Positions 7,212 through 14,742 are shown, counted from the stretch's first letter. The stretch is DNA of 32,300 bases from an uncultured Clostridia bacterium (GCA_947630035.1 CANRFW010000008.1:1-32300), one strand, 5' to 3'. A program made the numbers and translations. Notes: generated from the letters alone by a model not told the origin.

Positions 7212-9576
7212 ATTCGTCCTTCCCGTTTTTCAGGACGGCGCCCAGAACTTCGCACGCGTTGCGCTGCAACTCGCCGAGGGTGAGCCGCCCCTTCTTATCA
7301 AGTCCTTTTTTGAGACCGCCGTGCTGCTTCTTTTTGCCGAGGTAGCCGCCGCCCGGCATCAGCACATTGACCCCCGCCCGCACGCGCAGGGGGTTGTTTT
7401 TCATCCTTTTGAAGAGGCGGGAGCGCCCCTTGTGCATCCACCAATCGGTGATGACGCACCCCCCGAACCCCCATTCGCCGCGAAGGATCCCGCGGACAAG
7501 CTCGTAATGATAATAGGCCTGCACGCCGTTGACGCTGTTGTAGGAGGTCATGAGGAAATGGGGCTTCCCCTCCTTTACGCAGATCTCGAACCCATAGAGG
7601 TAGAGTTCGCGGAGCGCCCGTTCGGAGAGGCGGCTGTCGTTCTTCGAACGGTTGAACTCCTGATTGTTGCAGGCGAAGTGCTTGGGGCACGCCGAAACGC
7701 CCGCGCTCTGCAGGCCGCGCACGGCGGCCGCCGCCATCTTGCCCGAGAGAAAGGGATCCTCCGAGTAGTACTCGAAGTTCCGCCCGCAGAGGGGATCGCG
7801 GTGGAGATTGAGGGCGGGAGCGAGCAGCACGTCGGAACCGCGCGCCTTCATCTCCTCCCCCACCGCGGCATACACCGCCTCCGTGAGGGCGGGATCGAAG
7901 GTGCAGGCGAGGGCGGTCGCAATGGGAAGAAGGGAGCTTTTCGCCTTTAATCTTATGCCCGAGGGACCGTCCGTCATCGTGAGAGGGGGCACCCCGCGCT
8001 CCCTGAGAGCTGCGCTTACGCCGCCCATGACCCCCGCATTGCCGCCCGCCCCGAGGGGGCTGTCCATTTTGAGGGCGCCGTAGGCGAGGTCTTCAAGCTC
8101 CGGAACCGTGAGAGAGGCGACGAATTCCCCGAGGGAAACTTCACCTTTTCTTACCGCGGAGAAGTGCGGTTTTTCGTCATTTTGGGGGAACGGGGACGGA
8201 ATTTGCGCCTCGATCTCCGAACGGAGTTCGCCTTTTCTATTTTCCCCGCGGAGGACTTCCCGCCCGTCCGCCGTCTCTGTTTCAAGATCGCGGAAGGGAG
8301 CAACCCTGCGGGAGAGGCGTTCTTCCGTCTCCACGCGGTCGAGGGTGAAGGAGGCGATTCTCTCCGCGCGGGAGGAGGTCCCGAAGTAGATGCCGTACTC
8401 CCCCGCACAGCGCACATAGGCGGAGGCGAGACGGTCGTAGGAGCAAAAGGCGCGGGGCGGGATGGCGATCTCCCCCCTCTCCTCCTCTCCGGGGCGGAGG
8501 AGCGCCGTCTTGCAAAAGCCCGCAAGCTCCCGCGCGGGGTTGCCGAGAAGGCCGTCCGGCTTGCGCACATAGACCTGCACCACCTCCCTGCCCGCTCTCT
8601 CCCCCACGTTCTTCACGCAAAATTTTACCTTGCCTTCCGCATACTCCGCCTCGGAGTGAAAGCGGGTGTAACTCAACCCGTACCCAAAGGGGAAGAGAAC
8701 TTTCTCCTGCGCCTTGGTGGAAAAATAGCGGTAGCCGACGTAGATATCCTCCGAATAATTGTTGTAGGCGGCATTGCCGAAATTGCCCGAAGTCGGGTAA
8801 TCGGAATACGCCCTCGCCGCGGTATCGGCGAGCTTCCCGCAGGGGTTTACCTTCCCCGTGAGAAGATCGGCGCAGGCGTCCCCCGCCTCCATCCCGCCCT
8901 GCCACAGGAGGAGGACGGCGCCGACTTTGTACCGCTCCGTAAAGGAGAGGTCGATGAGGTTCCCCATGTTGAGGAGGACGGCGACATGCGCAAAGTGCCC
9001 CGTGACGAGGGCGAGCATCTTCTCCTCCCTGTCCGTTAAATAGTAGCTCCCCTTTTTGAGTTCCTGATCGCAGTCCTCCCCCGCGGCGCGCCCGATGACG
9101 ACGACCGCCGTCTCCGTCTCCTTGCGTGCGGAGAGGACCTGCTCCTCGGTAAGCGGCATTTCGGGGAGGCTCCTCGGCCATTCCCCCCATCCGCCGTACT
9201 CCGCGGGGTGTTCTTCGGAATAGGTACGGTACGCCTCCTCGAGGGAAGCCGCAAGAGGAATGCCGCCCGCTTTCAGCCCCTCGGCGATAGAGACGCGGTA
9301 GGGGGTGATGACGTTCCCGCCCGAGCCGTATCCCGAATAAAAGGTATCGTTTTGCGCCCTTCCGAAGAGGGCGATCTTTTCAGAGAGCGGGAGGACGCCG
9401 TCGTTTTTGAGGAGGACTGCCCCCTCCGCGGCGGCACGGCGCAAGAGGGCGGAAGTCTCCTTCGTGACCTCCCCCCGATACTCCCCCGCGTTCGCCCTCT
9501 GGCTTAACGGACTTCCCGCGAGACGGAAGTAAATTTTCGCCGCGGCGTTTATCAGCTTTTGCTTGAATTTGCCCAT
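7201..9576 (-). CDS. Beta-glucosidase, GH3 with permuted (C-domain first) order
   Basis: The 791-residue GH3 enzyme probably hydrolyses beta-linked gluco-oligosaccharides in the cytoplasm; no signal peptide is visible. The domain order is inverted compared with most GH3 enzymes. Residues about 40-300 are the alpha/beta sandwich (EGAVLLKNDGVLPL, then FGYGLSYT at 297-304). Residues about 305-410 are FnIII-like, and the catalytic TIM-type domain comes last (about 480-760). That last domain carries DGPSG (537-540 region), KHFACNNQE (632-640) and nucleophile Asp711 in VITDWW. The reversed order is established for the Ruminococcus albus and Butyrivibrio fibrisolvens beta-glucosidases. The ATG has a GGAGAG ribosome binding site and a perfect consensus promoter. 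It heads the GH3-GH13-TIGR04076 operon. Confidence 0.93.
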   Translation of the reverse strand: MGKFKQKLINAAAKIYFRLAGSPLSQRANAGEYRGEVTKETSALLRRAAAEGAVLLKNDGVLPLSEKIALFGRAQNDTFYSGYGSGGNVITPYRVSIAEGLKAGGIPLAASLEEAYRTYSEEHPAEYGGWGEWPRSLPEMPLTEEQVLSARKETETAVVVIGRAAGEDCDQELKKGSYYLTDREEKMLALVTGHFAHVAVLLNMGNLIDLSFTERYKVGAVLLLWQGGMEAGDACADLLTGKVNPCGKLADTAARAYSDYPTSGNFGNAAYNNYSEDIYVGYRYFSTKAQEKVLFPFGYGLSYTRFHSEAEYAEGKVKFCVKNVGERAGREVVQVYVRKPDGLLGNPARELAGFCKTALLRPGEEERGEIAIPPRAFCSYDRLASAYVRCAGEYGIYFGTSSRAERIASFTLDRVETEERLSRRVAPFRDLETETADGREVLRGENRKGELRSEIEAQIPSPFPQNDEKPHFSAVRKGEVSLGEFVASLTVPELEDLAYGALKMDSPLGAGGNAGVMGGVSAALRERGVPPLTMTDGPSGIRLKAKSSLLPIATALACTFDPALTEAVYAAVGEEMKARGSDVLLAPALNLHRDPLCGRNFEYYSEDPFLSGKMAAAAVRGLQSAGVSACPKHFACNNQEFNRSKNDSRLSERALRELYLYGFEICVKEGKPHFLMTSYNSVNGVQAYYHYELVRGILRGEWGFGGCVITDWWMHKGRSRLFKRMKNNPLRVRAGVNVLMPGGGYLGKKKQHGGLKKGLDKKGRLTLGELQRNACEVLGAVLKNGKDEYVV

Positions 9577-9594
9577 ACACTCTCCAATGTTTTG

Positions 9595-9623
9595 ATTATA
9601 TCAAAAAAAGCAAAATCTGTCAA
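9595..9623 (-). promoter_or_regulatory. Perfect consensus sigma-70 promoter for the GH3-GH13 operon
   Basis: On the minus strand TTGACA and TATAAT are separated by exactly 17 nt, ending 18 nt before the GH3 start codon. It is back to back with the promoter of the M18 aminopeptidase gene. Confidence 0.92.
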
Positions 9624-9641
9624 TGGGGGGCGAAGAAAGAG

Positions 9642-9670
9642 TTGCATTTTCTTTTCGGGAGGGATATAAT
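9642..9670 (+). promoter_or_regulatory. Sigma-70 promoter of the M18 aminopeptidase gene
   Basis: TTGCAT and TATAAT are separated by 17 nt. The -10 element ends only 7 nt before the ATG at 9678, so the predicted transcript starts at or next to the start codon. Confidence 0.75.
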
Positions 9671-9677
9671 AGACGGC

Positions 9678-10904
9678 ATGGAACTCACACAATTTCTTGC
9701 AACTTCTTATACCCCCTACCATGCCGTGAAAAACGCCGTCTCCCTCTTGGAGAAGGGCGGCTTCGTCCCCCTCGGCGAGAAGGAAGAGACCCCCCTTTGC
9801 GAGGGCGGGAAATACTATCTCGTGCGGGGCGGCGGGCTCGTCGCCTTCCGTCTCGGGCGGGAGAGCGGGCTGCGCATCGTCGCCTCCCACACCGATTCCC
9901 CCTGCCTCAAACTGAAGGAGAGCGCCCTCTCGGACGGGACGTATACCCGCCTCAATATCGAGACGTACGGCGGGGGCATCTGGCATACCTTTTACGACCG
10001 TCCCCTCCGCCTCGCGGGAAGAACGGTGCGCGCCTCGGGGGAGGGCCTCGAAGTCTCCCTCTACGAGAGCCCCTTCCGCGTCGTCATCCCCTCCCTCGCC
10101 ATCCATCAGGACCGCGAGGTGAACAAGGGCTTCACTCCCGATCTGCAGCGGGACCTCCCCCTCCTTGCCCTCGGCAAAAAGGAGCTTGCGCCCCTCCTCG
10201 AAAATGCCCTCTCCTACGACCTCTTCGCCGTGCCCGACGAGCCGCCTTTCTATAGCGGTGCGGACGGGGAATTCCTCTGCTCCCCCCGTATCGACGATCT
10301 CACGGGGGTGTATGAGAGCCTCGTCGCCCTTATAAATGCGGACCCCTCGGCGACGGCGGTGTGCGCCGCCCTCTGCGGGGAGGAGATCGGGAGCCGCGTC
10401 GAGGACGGTGCGGGCGGAGATCTTCTGCGCAACGTACTCGAACGCATTTGCCGCGCACGCGGGGAGAGGGCGGAAGCGGTCTATCCCGATTCCCTCCTCC
10501 TCTCCACCGACAACGCCCACGCCCTGCACCCCAACCGCCCCGAGGTCTCCGACCCCGCAGACCGTCCCGTTTTGGGCGGGGGGATCGTCATCAAGTCGCA
10601 TGCGGACGGCGCCTACACGACGAACGCCGTCACCTCCGCCCTCCTCAAAAAGATCTTCGGGGACGCGGGCGTCAGGTATCAATCCTTCTACAACCGCACG
10701 GGCATGCGGAGCGGGGCGACCCTCGGCGCCATCTCCCTCGCGCAGGTCTGCATCCCCTCCGTCGATATCGGCATCGCCCAGCTCGCCATGCACTCGGCGC
10801 TCGAGACCGTCTTAAAAGAAGACGTCGGGGAACTCGGCAGGGGATTAAAGGCCTTCTTCGAGAGCCGCTTCACGAGGACGGGCGACAAACTTCTCTTCCG
10901 TTAA
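9678..10904 (+). CDS. apeB: M18 family aspartyl aminopeptidase
   Basis: The 408-residue cytosolic, co-catalytic-metal aminopeptidase removes N-terminal acidic residues from peptides. Probable metal and catalytic residues are His71 in HTDSP, Asp206/Asp207 in DDLTG, Glu235/Glu236 in CGEEIGS and His372 in AMHSALET. The M18 signatures NAHALHPNRPE and NRTGMRSGATLG are present. An earlier in-frame TTG at 9642 would extend the protein by 12 residues, but it lies inside the -35 element. The ATG at 9678 gives the normal M18 start (MELTQFL). A GGGAGGGA tract lies about 14 nt before this ATG, which is far for a ribosome binding site and overlaps the promoter spacer. The gene is monocistronic, with a terminator right after the stop. 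Confidence 0.93.
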   Translation: MELTQFLATSYTPYHAVKNAVSLLEKGGFVPLGEKEETPLCEGGKYYLVRGGGLVAFRLGRESGLRIVASHTDSPCLKLKESALSDGTYTRLNIETYGGGIWHTFYDRPLRLAGRTVRASGEGLEVSLYESPFRVVIPSLAIHQDREVNKGFTPDLQRDLPLLALGKKELAPLLENALSYDLFAVPDEPPFYSGADGEFLCSPRIDDLTGVYESLVALINADPSATAVCAALCGEEIGSRVEDGAGGDLLRNVLERICRARGERAEAVYPDSLLLSTDNAHALHPNRPEVSDPADRPVLGGGIVIKSHADGAYTTNAVTSALLKKIFGDAGVRYQSFYNRTGMRSGATLGAISLAQVCIPSVDIGIAQLAMHSALETVLKEDVGELGRGLKAFFESRFTRTGDKLLFR

Positions 10905-10910
10905 AAGACG

Positions 10911-10939
10911 GCCGGCTGCGATTTGCGGCCGGCTTTTTT
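10911..10939 (+). terminator. Rho-independent terminator of the M18 gene
   Basis: A 9-bp stem (GCCGGCTGC with GCGGCCGGC, one G-T pair) and a 5-nt loop are followed by six T. It starts 6 nt after the stop. Confidence 0.92.
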
Positions 10940-11078
10940 ATACGGTGCCCCGCGCCGCCCGCTTCCCCGCGGGCGGCGCGGGAAAAACTCCCCTTTCTCG
11001 ACCCGCTCCCGCAAAATGGGAAAAAATACGCGCGCCCGCCCGTGGTACCATGGAGGAAAACGCGCGCGGGAGGGCGGC

Positions 11079-11795
11079 ATGGCGAGAAAGATCGTGATGA
11101 CCTCGGGCAAGGGCGGCGTCGGGAAGACGACGGTCTGCTGCAATCTCGGCGTGCAGCTCGCAAAGCGGGGGTGCCGTGTCCTCGTCGCCGACCTCGACTT
11201 CGGGCTGAACAATGCCGACGTCGCGCTCGGCGTGGAAAATCTCGCCCTCTACGACCTCGTGGACGCGGTGGAGGGGAAGTGCCGCCCGCGGCAGGCCCTC
11301 ACCCGCCACCCCCGCTACCCCACCCTCTCGGTGCTGCCGAGCGGCCGCGTTGCGGAGCATTACGTCTCCCCGCAGGCGATCCGCCTCGTCCTCGACTCCC
11401 TCGCGCCGCAGTTCGACTTCATCCTCCTCGACTCCCCCGCCGGCATCGAGGAGGGATTCCACCGCGCCGCGTCCTGTGCGGAAGAGGCCGTCCTCGTCAC
11501 CACCCCCCACGTCTCCGCCATGCGGGATGCGGACAGGGTCGCGGGCATGCTTGCCCACTATCGGTTCGGGAGGACGGGGCTCGTCGTCAACCTCGTGCGG
11601 AAGGACAGGACGAGACGGGGAGAGACTCTCTCTCCCGAGGAGATCTCCTCCCTCCTGCGCGTCCCCCTCCTCGGAACGGTCCCCGAGGAAGACAGGCTGT
11701 ATCTCAACAACATCGAGGGGCGCTCCCGCCCCTTCAAGGCGCTCGCCGGGAAACTGCTCGGCGAGGAAGACCGCGGCTTCGGAGGACGGAGATGA
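11079..11795 (+). CDS. minD: Septum site-determining ATPase MinD, short C-terminus
   Basis: The 238-residue ParA/MinD ATPase positions the division site. It shows the deviant Walker A SGKGGVGKTT (9-18), a Walker-A'-like ADLDFGLNNAD, and DSPAGIEEG, which is typical of MinD and not of Mrp or FlhG. The start is the ATG at 11079, after GGGAGG, where the ATPase fold begins. Upstream in-frame codons give low-complexity translation without a ribosome binding site. MinD proteins usually have about 265 residues and end in an amphipathic membrane-targeting helix of the type KGFFxRLF. Here the protein stops at EEDRGFGGRR, so that helix is reduced or missing. The stop overlaps the next ATG (ATGA), and the next gene looks like minE. 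No minC is adjacent. Confidence 0.87.
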   Translation: MARKIVMTSGKGGVGKTTVCCNLGVQLAKRGCRVLVADLDFGLNNADVALGVENLALYDLVDAVEGKCRPRQALTRHPRYPTLSVLPSGRVAEHYVSPQAIRLVLDSLAPQFDFILLDSPAGIEEGFHRAASCAEEAVLVTTPHVSAMRDADRVAGMLAHYRFGRTGLVVNLVRKDRTRRGETLSPEEISSLLRVPLLGTVPEEDRLYLNNIEGRSRPFKALAGKLLGEEDRGFGGRR

Positions 11796-12022
11796 GAGAC
11801 GATCCGAAAGAACGGGTGAAACGGCTCCTTGCAAGCGACAAGGAGGAGATGAACGAGGCCTCGCGGGCGGCGGCCCTGCGGGACTTTGCGCACGTCGCCG
11901 CGGAGTATTTCGAGGTGGAGGGTCCCCCCTCCATGCAGATCAAAACGGGCAGACGGGGTGCGGAAGTCACCTTCTCTTTCCGCGCCGTCCGCGTAAAAAA
12001 TTTCACGGTACTGAAAAACTAA
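11792..12022 (+). CDS. minE: Cell division topological specificity factor MinE-like protein
   Basis: The 76-residue protein starts at the ATG overlapping the minD stop by 4 nt. GGAGGACGG upstream is a ribosome binding site. The N-terminal segment DPKERVKRLLASDKEEM resembles the MinD-stimulating helix of MinE (pattern AKERLxxLLxxDR). The following ALRDFAHVAAEYFEVE and the strand pair QIKTGRRGAEVTFSFRAV match the topological specificity domain (LRKDILEVIxKYVEID and later strands). It is about 12 residues shorter than E. coli MinE, mainly at the N-terminus. The match is by pattern only, but the position directly after minD supports it strongly. Confidence 0.8.
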   Translation: MRDDPKERVKRLLASDKEEMNEASRAAALRDFAHVAAEYFEVEGPPSMQIKTGRRGAEVTFSFRAVRVKNFTVLKN

Positions 12023-12026
12023 ACTG

Positions 12027-12055
12027 TTGACAAAGCAAACAAAATGCGGTATACT
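12027..12055 (+). promoter_or_regulatory. Sigma-70 promoter of degV
   Basis: TTGACA and TATACT have a 17-nt spacer, starting 5 nt after the minE stop. The -10 element ends 27 nt before the degV start codon. This separates degV transcription from minDE. Confidence 0.85.
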
Positions 12056-12082
12056 GTAACAAAAGATTTTGTGAGGACGTCT

Positions 12083-12955
12083 ATGGAAAGAAAATTTGCG
12101 ATTCTCACCGACTCCGCGAGCGATCTTCCCAAATCCTATTATGAGGAACACAACGTCGAGTGCATTCCGCTCGGCTTCATCATGGACGGCGTCTCCTACG
12201 GCGGGGAGGACGGAGAGTTCATCGAAGATAAAGATTTCTATGCCCGCCTCCGCGGCGGCGCCATGCCCAAGACCTTCCAGATCACCCCCGAACAGGCGAA
12301 GATGCACATCCTCCCCCATGCGGAAAAGGGGGAAGACGTTCTCATCGTCTCCTTCTCTTCGGGGCTTTCGGGGACCTATGAGAGCTACGTTTCCGCCGCA
12401 ACGGAGGTGAAAGCGGCATACCCCGGGCGCAAGATCGTCGTCGTCGACTCCCTCTGCGCCTCCTTGGGACAGGGGCTGTTCGTCGACTATATCGTAAAAT
12501 ATGCGGACGGCGGCGCAACAATCGAGGAGACGGAAACTTACGCCCTCGGCCTCCGTACCCATATCTGCCACTACTTTACCGTGGAGGACCTCAACCACCT
12601 CAAACGGGGAGGACGGGTGAGTGCGTCCGCCGCCTTCCTCGGCACCCTCCTCAACGTGAAGCCCGTGCTGCACGTCGACGAGGCGGGCCACCTCATCCCC
12701 ATCGAGAAGAAACTCGGCAGGAAAAAATCGATCACGGCGCTCGTCACCCATATGAAGGAACTGCAGATCCTCACCCCCACCGACCCCATCTTCGTCAGCC
12801 ACAGCGACTGCGCGGAGGACGCCGAGACCCTCGTCAAGGCACTCAAAGCGGAGTACGGCGAGCGGGAGATCTACGTCAACATGATCGGCAGCGTGATCGG
12901 CACCCACTCGGGCGCAGGCACCCTCGCCGTGTTCTTCCGCGGCCTGCACCGCTGA
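12083..12955 (+). CDS. degV: DegV family fatty-acid-binding protein
   Basis: The 290-residue DegV/FakB-type protein binds a fatty acid. In Firmicutes such proteins present the fatty acid to the FakA kinase for phospholipid synthesis. Visible family motifs are TDSASDLP (9-16), FSSGLSGTYE (91-100) and LNHLKRGGRVSASAAFLGTLL. The start is the ATG at 12083, preceded by GTGAGGAC. An earlier in-frame ATG at 12044 lies inside the promoter. The gene is alone in its transcription unit. The T-tailed hairpin at 13166-13193 may terminate it. Confidence 0.93.
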   Translation: MERKFAILTDSASDLPKSYYEEHNVECIPLGFIMDGVSYGGEDGEFIEDKDFYARLRGGAMPKTFQITPEQAKMHILPHAEKGEDVLIVSFSSGLSGTYESYVSAATEVKAAYPGRKIVVVDSLCASLGQGLFVDYIVKYADGGATIEETETYALGLRTHICHYFTVEDLNHLKRGGRVSASAAFLGTLLNVKPVLHVDEAGHLIPIEKKLGRKKSITALVTHMKELQILTPTDPIFVSHSDCAEDAETLVKALKAEYGEREIYVNMIGSVIGTHSGAGTLAVFFRGLHR

Positions 12956-12967
12956 CCCTGTTTTAAG

Positions 12968-13057
12968 CCGCTCGGGCGGCGGCTCGTTGCATCTTTCTGC
13001 CCCCGCACCGCAATCTTTTTTCGCTCCCACTCGGGCGGCCGCACCGCGGCCGCCCTT
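12968..13057. repeat. Intergenic direct repeat, copy A, with GC-rich hairpin
   Basis: This roughly 90-bp unit is repeated at 13102-13190 with visibly about 80% identity. It ends in a perfect 10-bp stem (GGGCGGCCGC, loop ACC) at 13033-13055 without a T run. The interval 12956-13207 between degV and the tRNA promoter otherwise holds no gene that I can support. Confidence 0.75.
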
Positions 13058-13101
13058 GCCACGCTCTTCCGCGGATTGCATTCCTGCCCTACTTTTTCGA
13101 A

Positions 13102-13190
13102 CCGCTTGGCGGCGGCCCGTCGTATACTTCCTCCCCGCACCGCCAACCTTTTTTCGCTCCTGCTCGGGCGGCCGCACCGCGGCTGCCCTT
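13102..13190. repeat. Intergenic direct repeat, copy B
   Basis: This second copy shares the GCGGCGGC, CCCCGCACCGC and TTTTTTCGCTCC blocks and the terminal hairpin with copy A. Unlike copy A, its hairpin runs into five T. Confidence 0.75.
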
Positions 13191-13193
13191 TTT
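13166..13193 (+). terminator. Hairpin with T tail at the end of repeat copy B
   Basis: The stem GGGCGGCCGC with GCGGCTGCCC (one G-T pair) and loop ACC is followed by TTTTT. It is probably the effective terminator for degV, although it lies 210 nt downstream of the stop. Confidence 0.7.
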
Positions 13194-13207
13194 GTACGTG
13201 AAATCGA

Positions 13208-13236
13208 TTGCAATTCCGCAAAAAACCCGCTATAAT
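13208..13236 (+). promoter_or_regulatory. Promoter of the tRNA-Ser gene
   Basis: TTGCAA and a perfect TATAAT are separated by 17 nt. The -10 ends 26 nt before the tRNA 5' end. Confidence 0.85.
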
Positions 13237-13262
13237 GAGAATGCGGCGGAACGCCGACACAC

Positions 13263-13350
13263 GGAAGGTTGGCAGAGCGGTCGAATGCGGCGGTCTTGAA
13301 AACCGTTGACGGGCAACTGTCCGGGGGTTCGAATCCCTCACCTTCCGCCA
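13263..13350 (+). tRNA. tRNA-Ser (anticodon UGA), CCA encoded
   Basis: The 88-nt class II tRNA has acceptor stem GGAAGGT (13263-13269) pairing with ACCTTCC (13340-13346), then discriminator G and an encoded CCA. The anticodon stem GCGGT pairs with ACCGT around loop CTTGAAA, giving anticodon TGA at 13297-13299. A long variable arm and the T loop GGTTCGAATCC follow. It reads UCA codons. The Fic island begins directly at its 3' end. Confidence 0.97.
13295..13318 (+). other. Putative attachment site within tRNA-Ser (att copy 1)
   Basis: These 24 nt run from the anticodon loop into the variable arm. They recur at 14850-14873 with two mismatches. Together the two copies bracket the AT-rich Fic island. 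Use as an integration site is an inference; no integrase is present in the window. Confidence 0.45.
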
Positions 13351-13601
13351 ATTTCGGGGGCGGGCATAGAGATATGTCCGCCTTTTATTTGCATATCTTT
13401 CTTCCGCGCGGCGCGCTTTTCCATGTATTCGAGATAATCGAGGTATTCGTCGTAATCGGTAAAGCCGAGCCGTTCCCTTTCTTTTCGGGCGTTCTTGTAC
13501 TCGTTTATCCTTTGACAAAACAAGGGCAAAATCGGACCTATTCCGAAAAATTTTTCGTCGGCATAATCGCCATTAACATCTATTTTACCCCTGTTATTTT
13601 C
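13338..13601 (-). pseudogene. Small unrecognised reading frame, probable gene remnant
   Basis: An open frame on the minus strand runs from after a stop at 13602-13604 to a stop at 13338-13340, inside the tRNA 3' end. It has no ATG in its upstream part; a TTG at 13529 would give 63 residues. The translation is convincingly protein-like and hydrophilic: INEYKNARKERERLGF, then DYDEYLDYLEYMEKRAARKK, which is likely helical and rich in Lys, Glu and Tyr. I do not recognise the family. The lack of a good start and its end in the tRNA suggest the C-terminal remnant of a mobile-element gene. It lies about 40 nt downstream of fic on the same strand. Confidence 0.4.
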
Positions 13602-13642
13602 TCATAATTTTGTATTATCGGAAGTTGACGGTCAAAAAATTT

Positions 13643-14533
13643 TTAGTATTTCACTTTGAAGTAATCAAGCCAAGTCTTGAATTTGTCCTGCGCGGCAAGG
13701 CAGGTATCGCGCAAGTATCCGCGCTCGGTTTTCCATTCTTTCAATCCGCGGTAGTAGAACAGTTTCAACTCCTCGTCGATGATGAACGGCACGATATTGT
13801 ATTTCAGGCACTCCTTAAAGAGGAGAAGCCGCCCGATTCTGCCGTTGCCGTCTTGAAAGGGATGAATACACTCGAAACGGTAATGAAAATCCAACAGATC
13901 GTCGAAGAATTTTTCTTTGTTTGAGTTGTATTCAAAGAGCAGTTCCTTCATCTTGCCCCCGACTTCTTCGGGACTTGCCGTGTACATATCACCGACGGTG
14001 TTGGGGAGCTTTTTGTAATCGCCGGTCATAAACCAAGACTCGCGCGCATCGGTCGTCCCGTTTTTCAGTGTGCGGTGCAATTCCTTGATAAAAGCCTCCG
14101 CAATCGGCCTTCTTGCGTTTTCTATAATGAGGTCAATACACTTGAAATGATTCGCCGTTTCAACGATGTCGTCCACTCTTACCGAGCCGCCGTCGATCCC
14201 GATCGTGTTCGTTTCAAAAATGTACCGTGTCTGGTCATGAGTAAGGCGGCTTCCCTCGATATGGTTGGAATTGTAAGTCAGTTCTATCTGGACCTTATGA
14301 TAAATTCCGCCCGAAAGTTTCGCGTTTTTTTCGGCGGTCAGCACTTCCAAAAGCGTGGTGGGGGCGGTCGATTTTTTATTGATACGGTCGGGCTTCTCGG
14401 CATCCTCGGGGATATTCCACGTCTTTCCCGTCAGAAAAGCGTTGTCGATTTTCCCGAGCGCACAATAATTCCGAACGCTCCGTTCGGACAAATTCCACTT
14501 CTTCGCCGTTTCAGTTACGGACAGATACTTCAT
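13643..14533 (-). CDS. Fic family protein with N-terminal HTH (AMPylator-like)
   Basis: The 296-residue protein probably transfers AMP (or another nucleotide part) onto a target protein. The catalytic motif is complete: HPFQDGNGRIGR at 224-235, with His224 catalytic. An inhibitory motif of the (S/T)xxxE(G/N) type, SNHIEG (89-94), lies N-terminal to the Fic core, as in autoinhibited class II Fic proteins. Residues about 5-45 look like a MerR/excisionase-type winged HTH (TETAKKWNLSERSVRNYCALG, then TWNIPEDA), suggesting DNA binding or autoregulation. The ATG is preceded by GAGGTGA and its own promoter. Base composition is poorer in GC than in flanking genes. No separate antitoxin gene is seen, which fits in-cis inhibition. 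Confidence 0.92.
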   Translation of the reverse strand: MKYLSVTETAKKWNLSERSVRNYCALGKIDNAFLTGKTWNIPEDAEKPDRINKKSTAPTTLLEVLTAEKNAKLSGGIYHKVQIELTYNSNHIEGSRLTHDQTRYIFETNTIGIDGGSVRVDDIVETANHFKCIDLIIENARRPIAEAFIKELHRTLKNGTTDARESWFMTGDYKKLPNTVGDMYTASPEEVGGKMKELLFEYNSNKEKFFDDLLDFHYRFECIHPFQDGNGRIGRLLLFKECLKYNIVPFIIDEELKLFYYRGLKEWKTERGYLRDTCLAAQDKFKTWLDYFKVKY

Positions 14534-14552
14534 TCAAAATCACCTCATGATA

Positions 14553-14581
14553 AGTATAGCATAAAATCGGCAAGAAAGCAA
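14553..14581 (-). promoter_or_regulatory. Promoter of the fic gene
   Basis: On the minus strand TTGCTT and TATACT (with TG one base upstream of the -10) are separated by 17 nt, about 20 nt before the fic start codon. Confidence 0.78.
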
Positions 14582-14742
14582 GAGTTATCGGCTCTGATTT
14601 TTATTATTTTTGCCGTTATCGGTAATCGCCATTACAATTTATATACCCGACGGTCTCATCTACAAAATCTCTACAAAACTTATCGGAAAAAGTGAATCTC
14701 CGAGGAGACGGCAACAATCGGCAAAAATCGTTAAATAGCAAT

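Noticed and set aside
10361-12022. A 553-codon plus-strand frame from inside the M18 gene to the end of minE
   Set aside because: Most of it is out of frame with the M18 peptidase and minD and crosses a terminator. Only its last 76 codons, from the ATG at 11792, are real (minE).
11558-13351. A 597-codon open frame on the minus strand across minE and degV
   Set aside because: It runs through a tRNA, a promoter and an intergenic repeat, and lies opposite clear DegV and MinE frames. Its composition is biased and no domain is recognisable.
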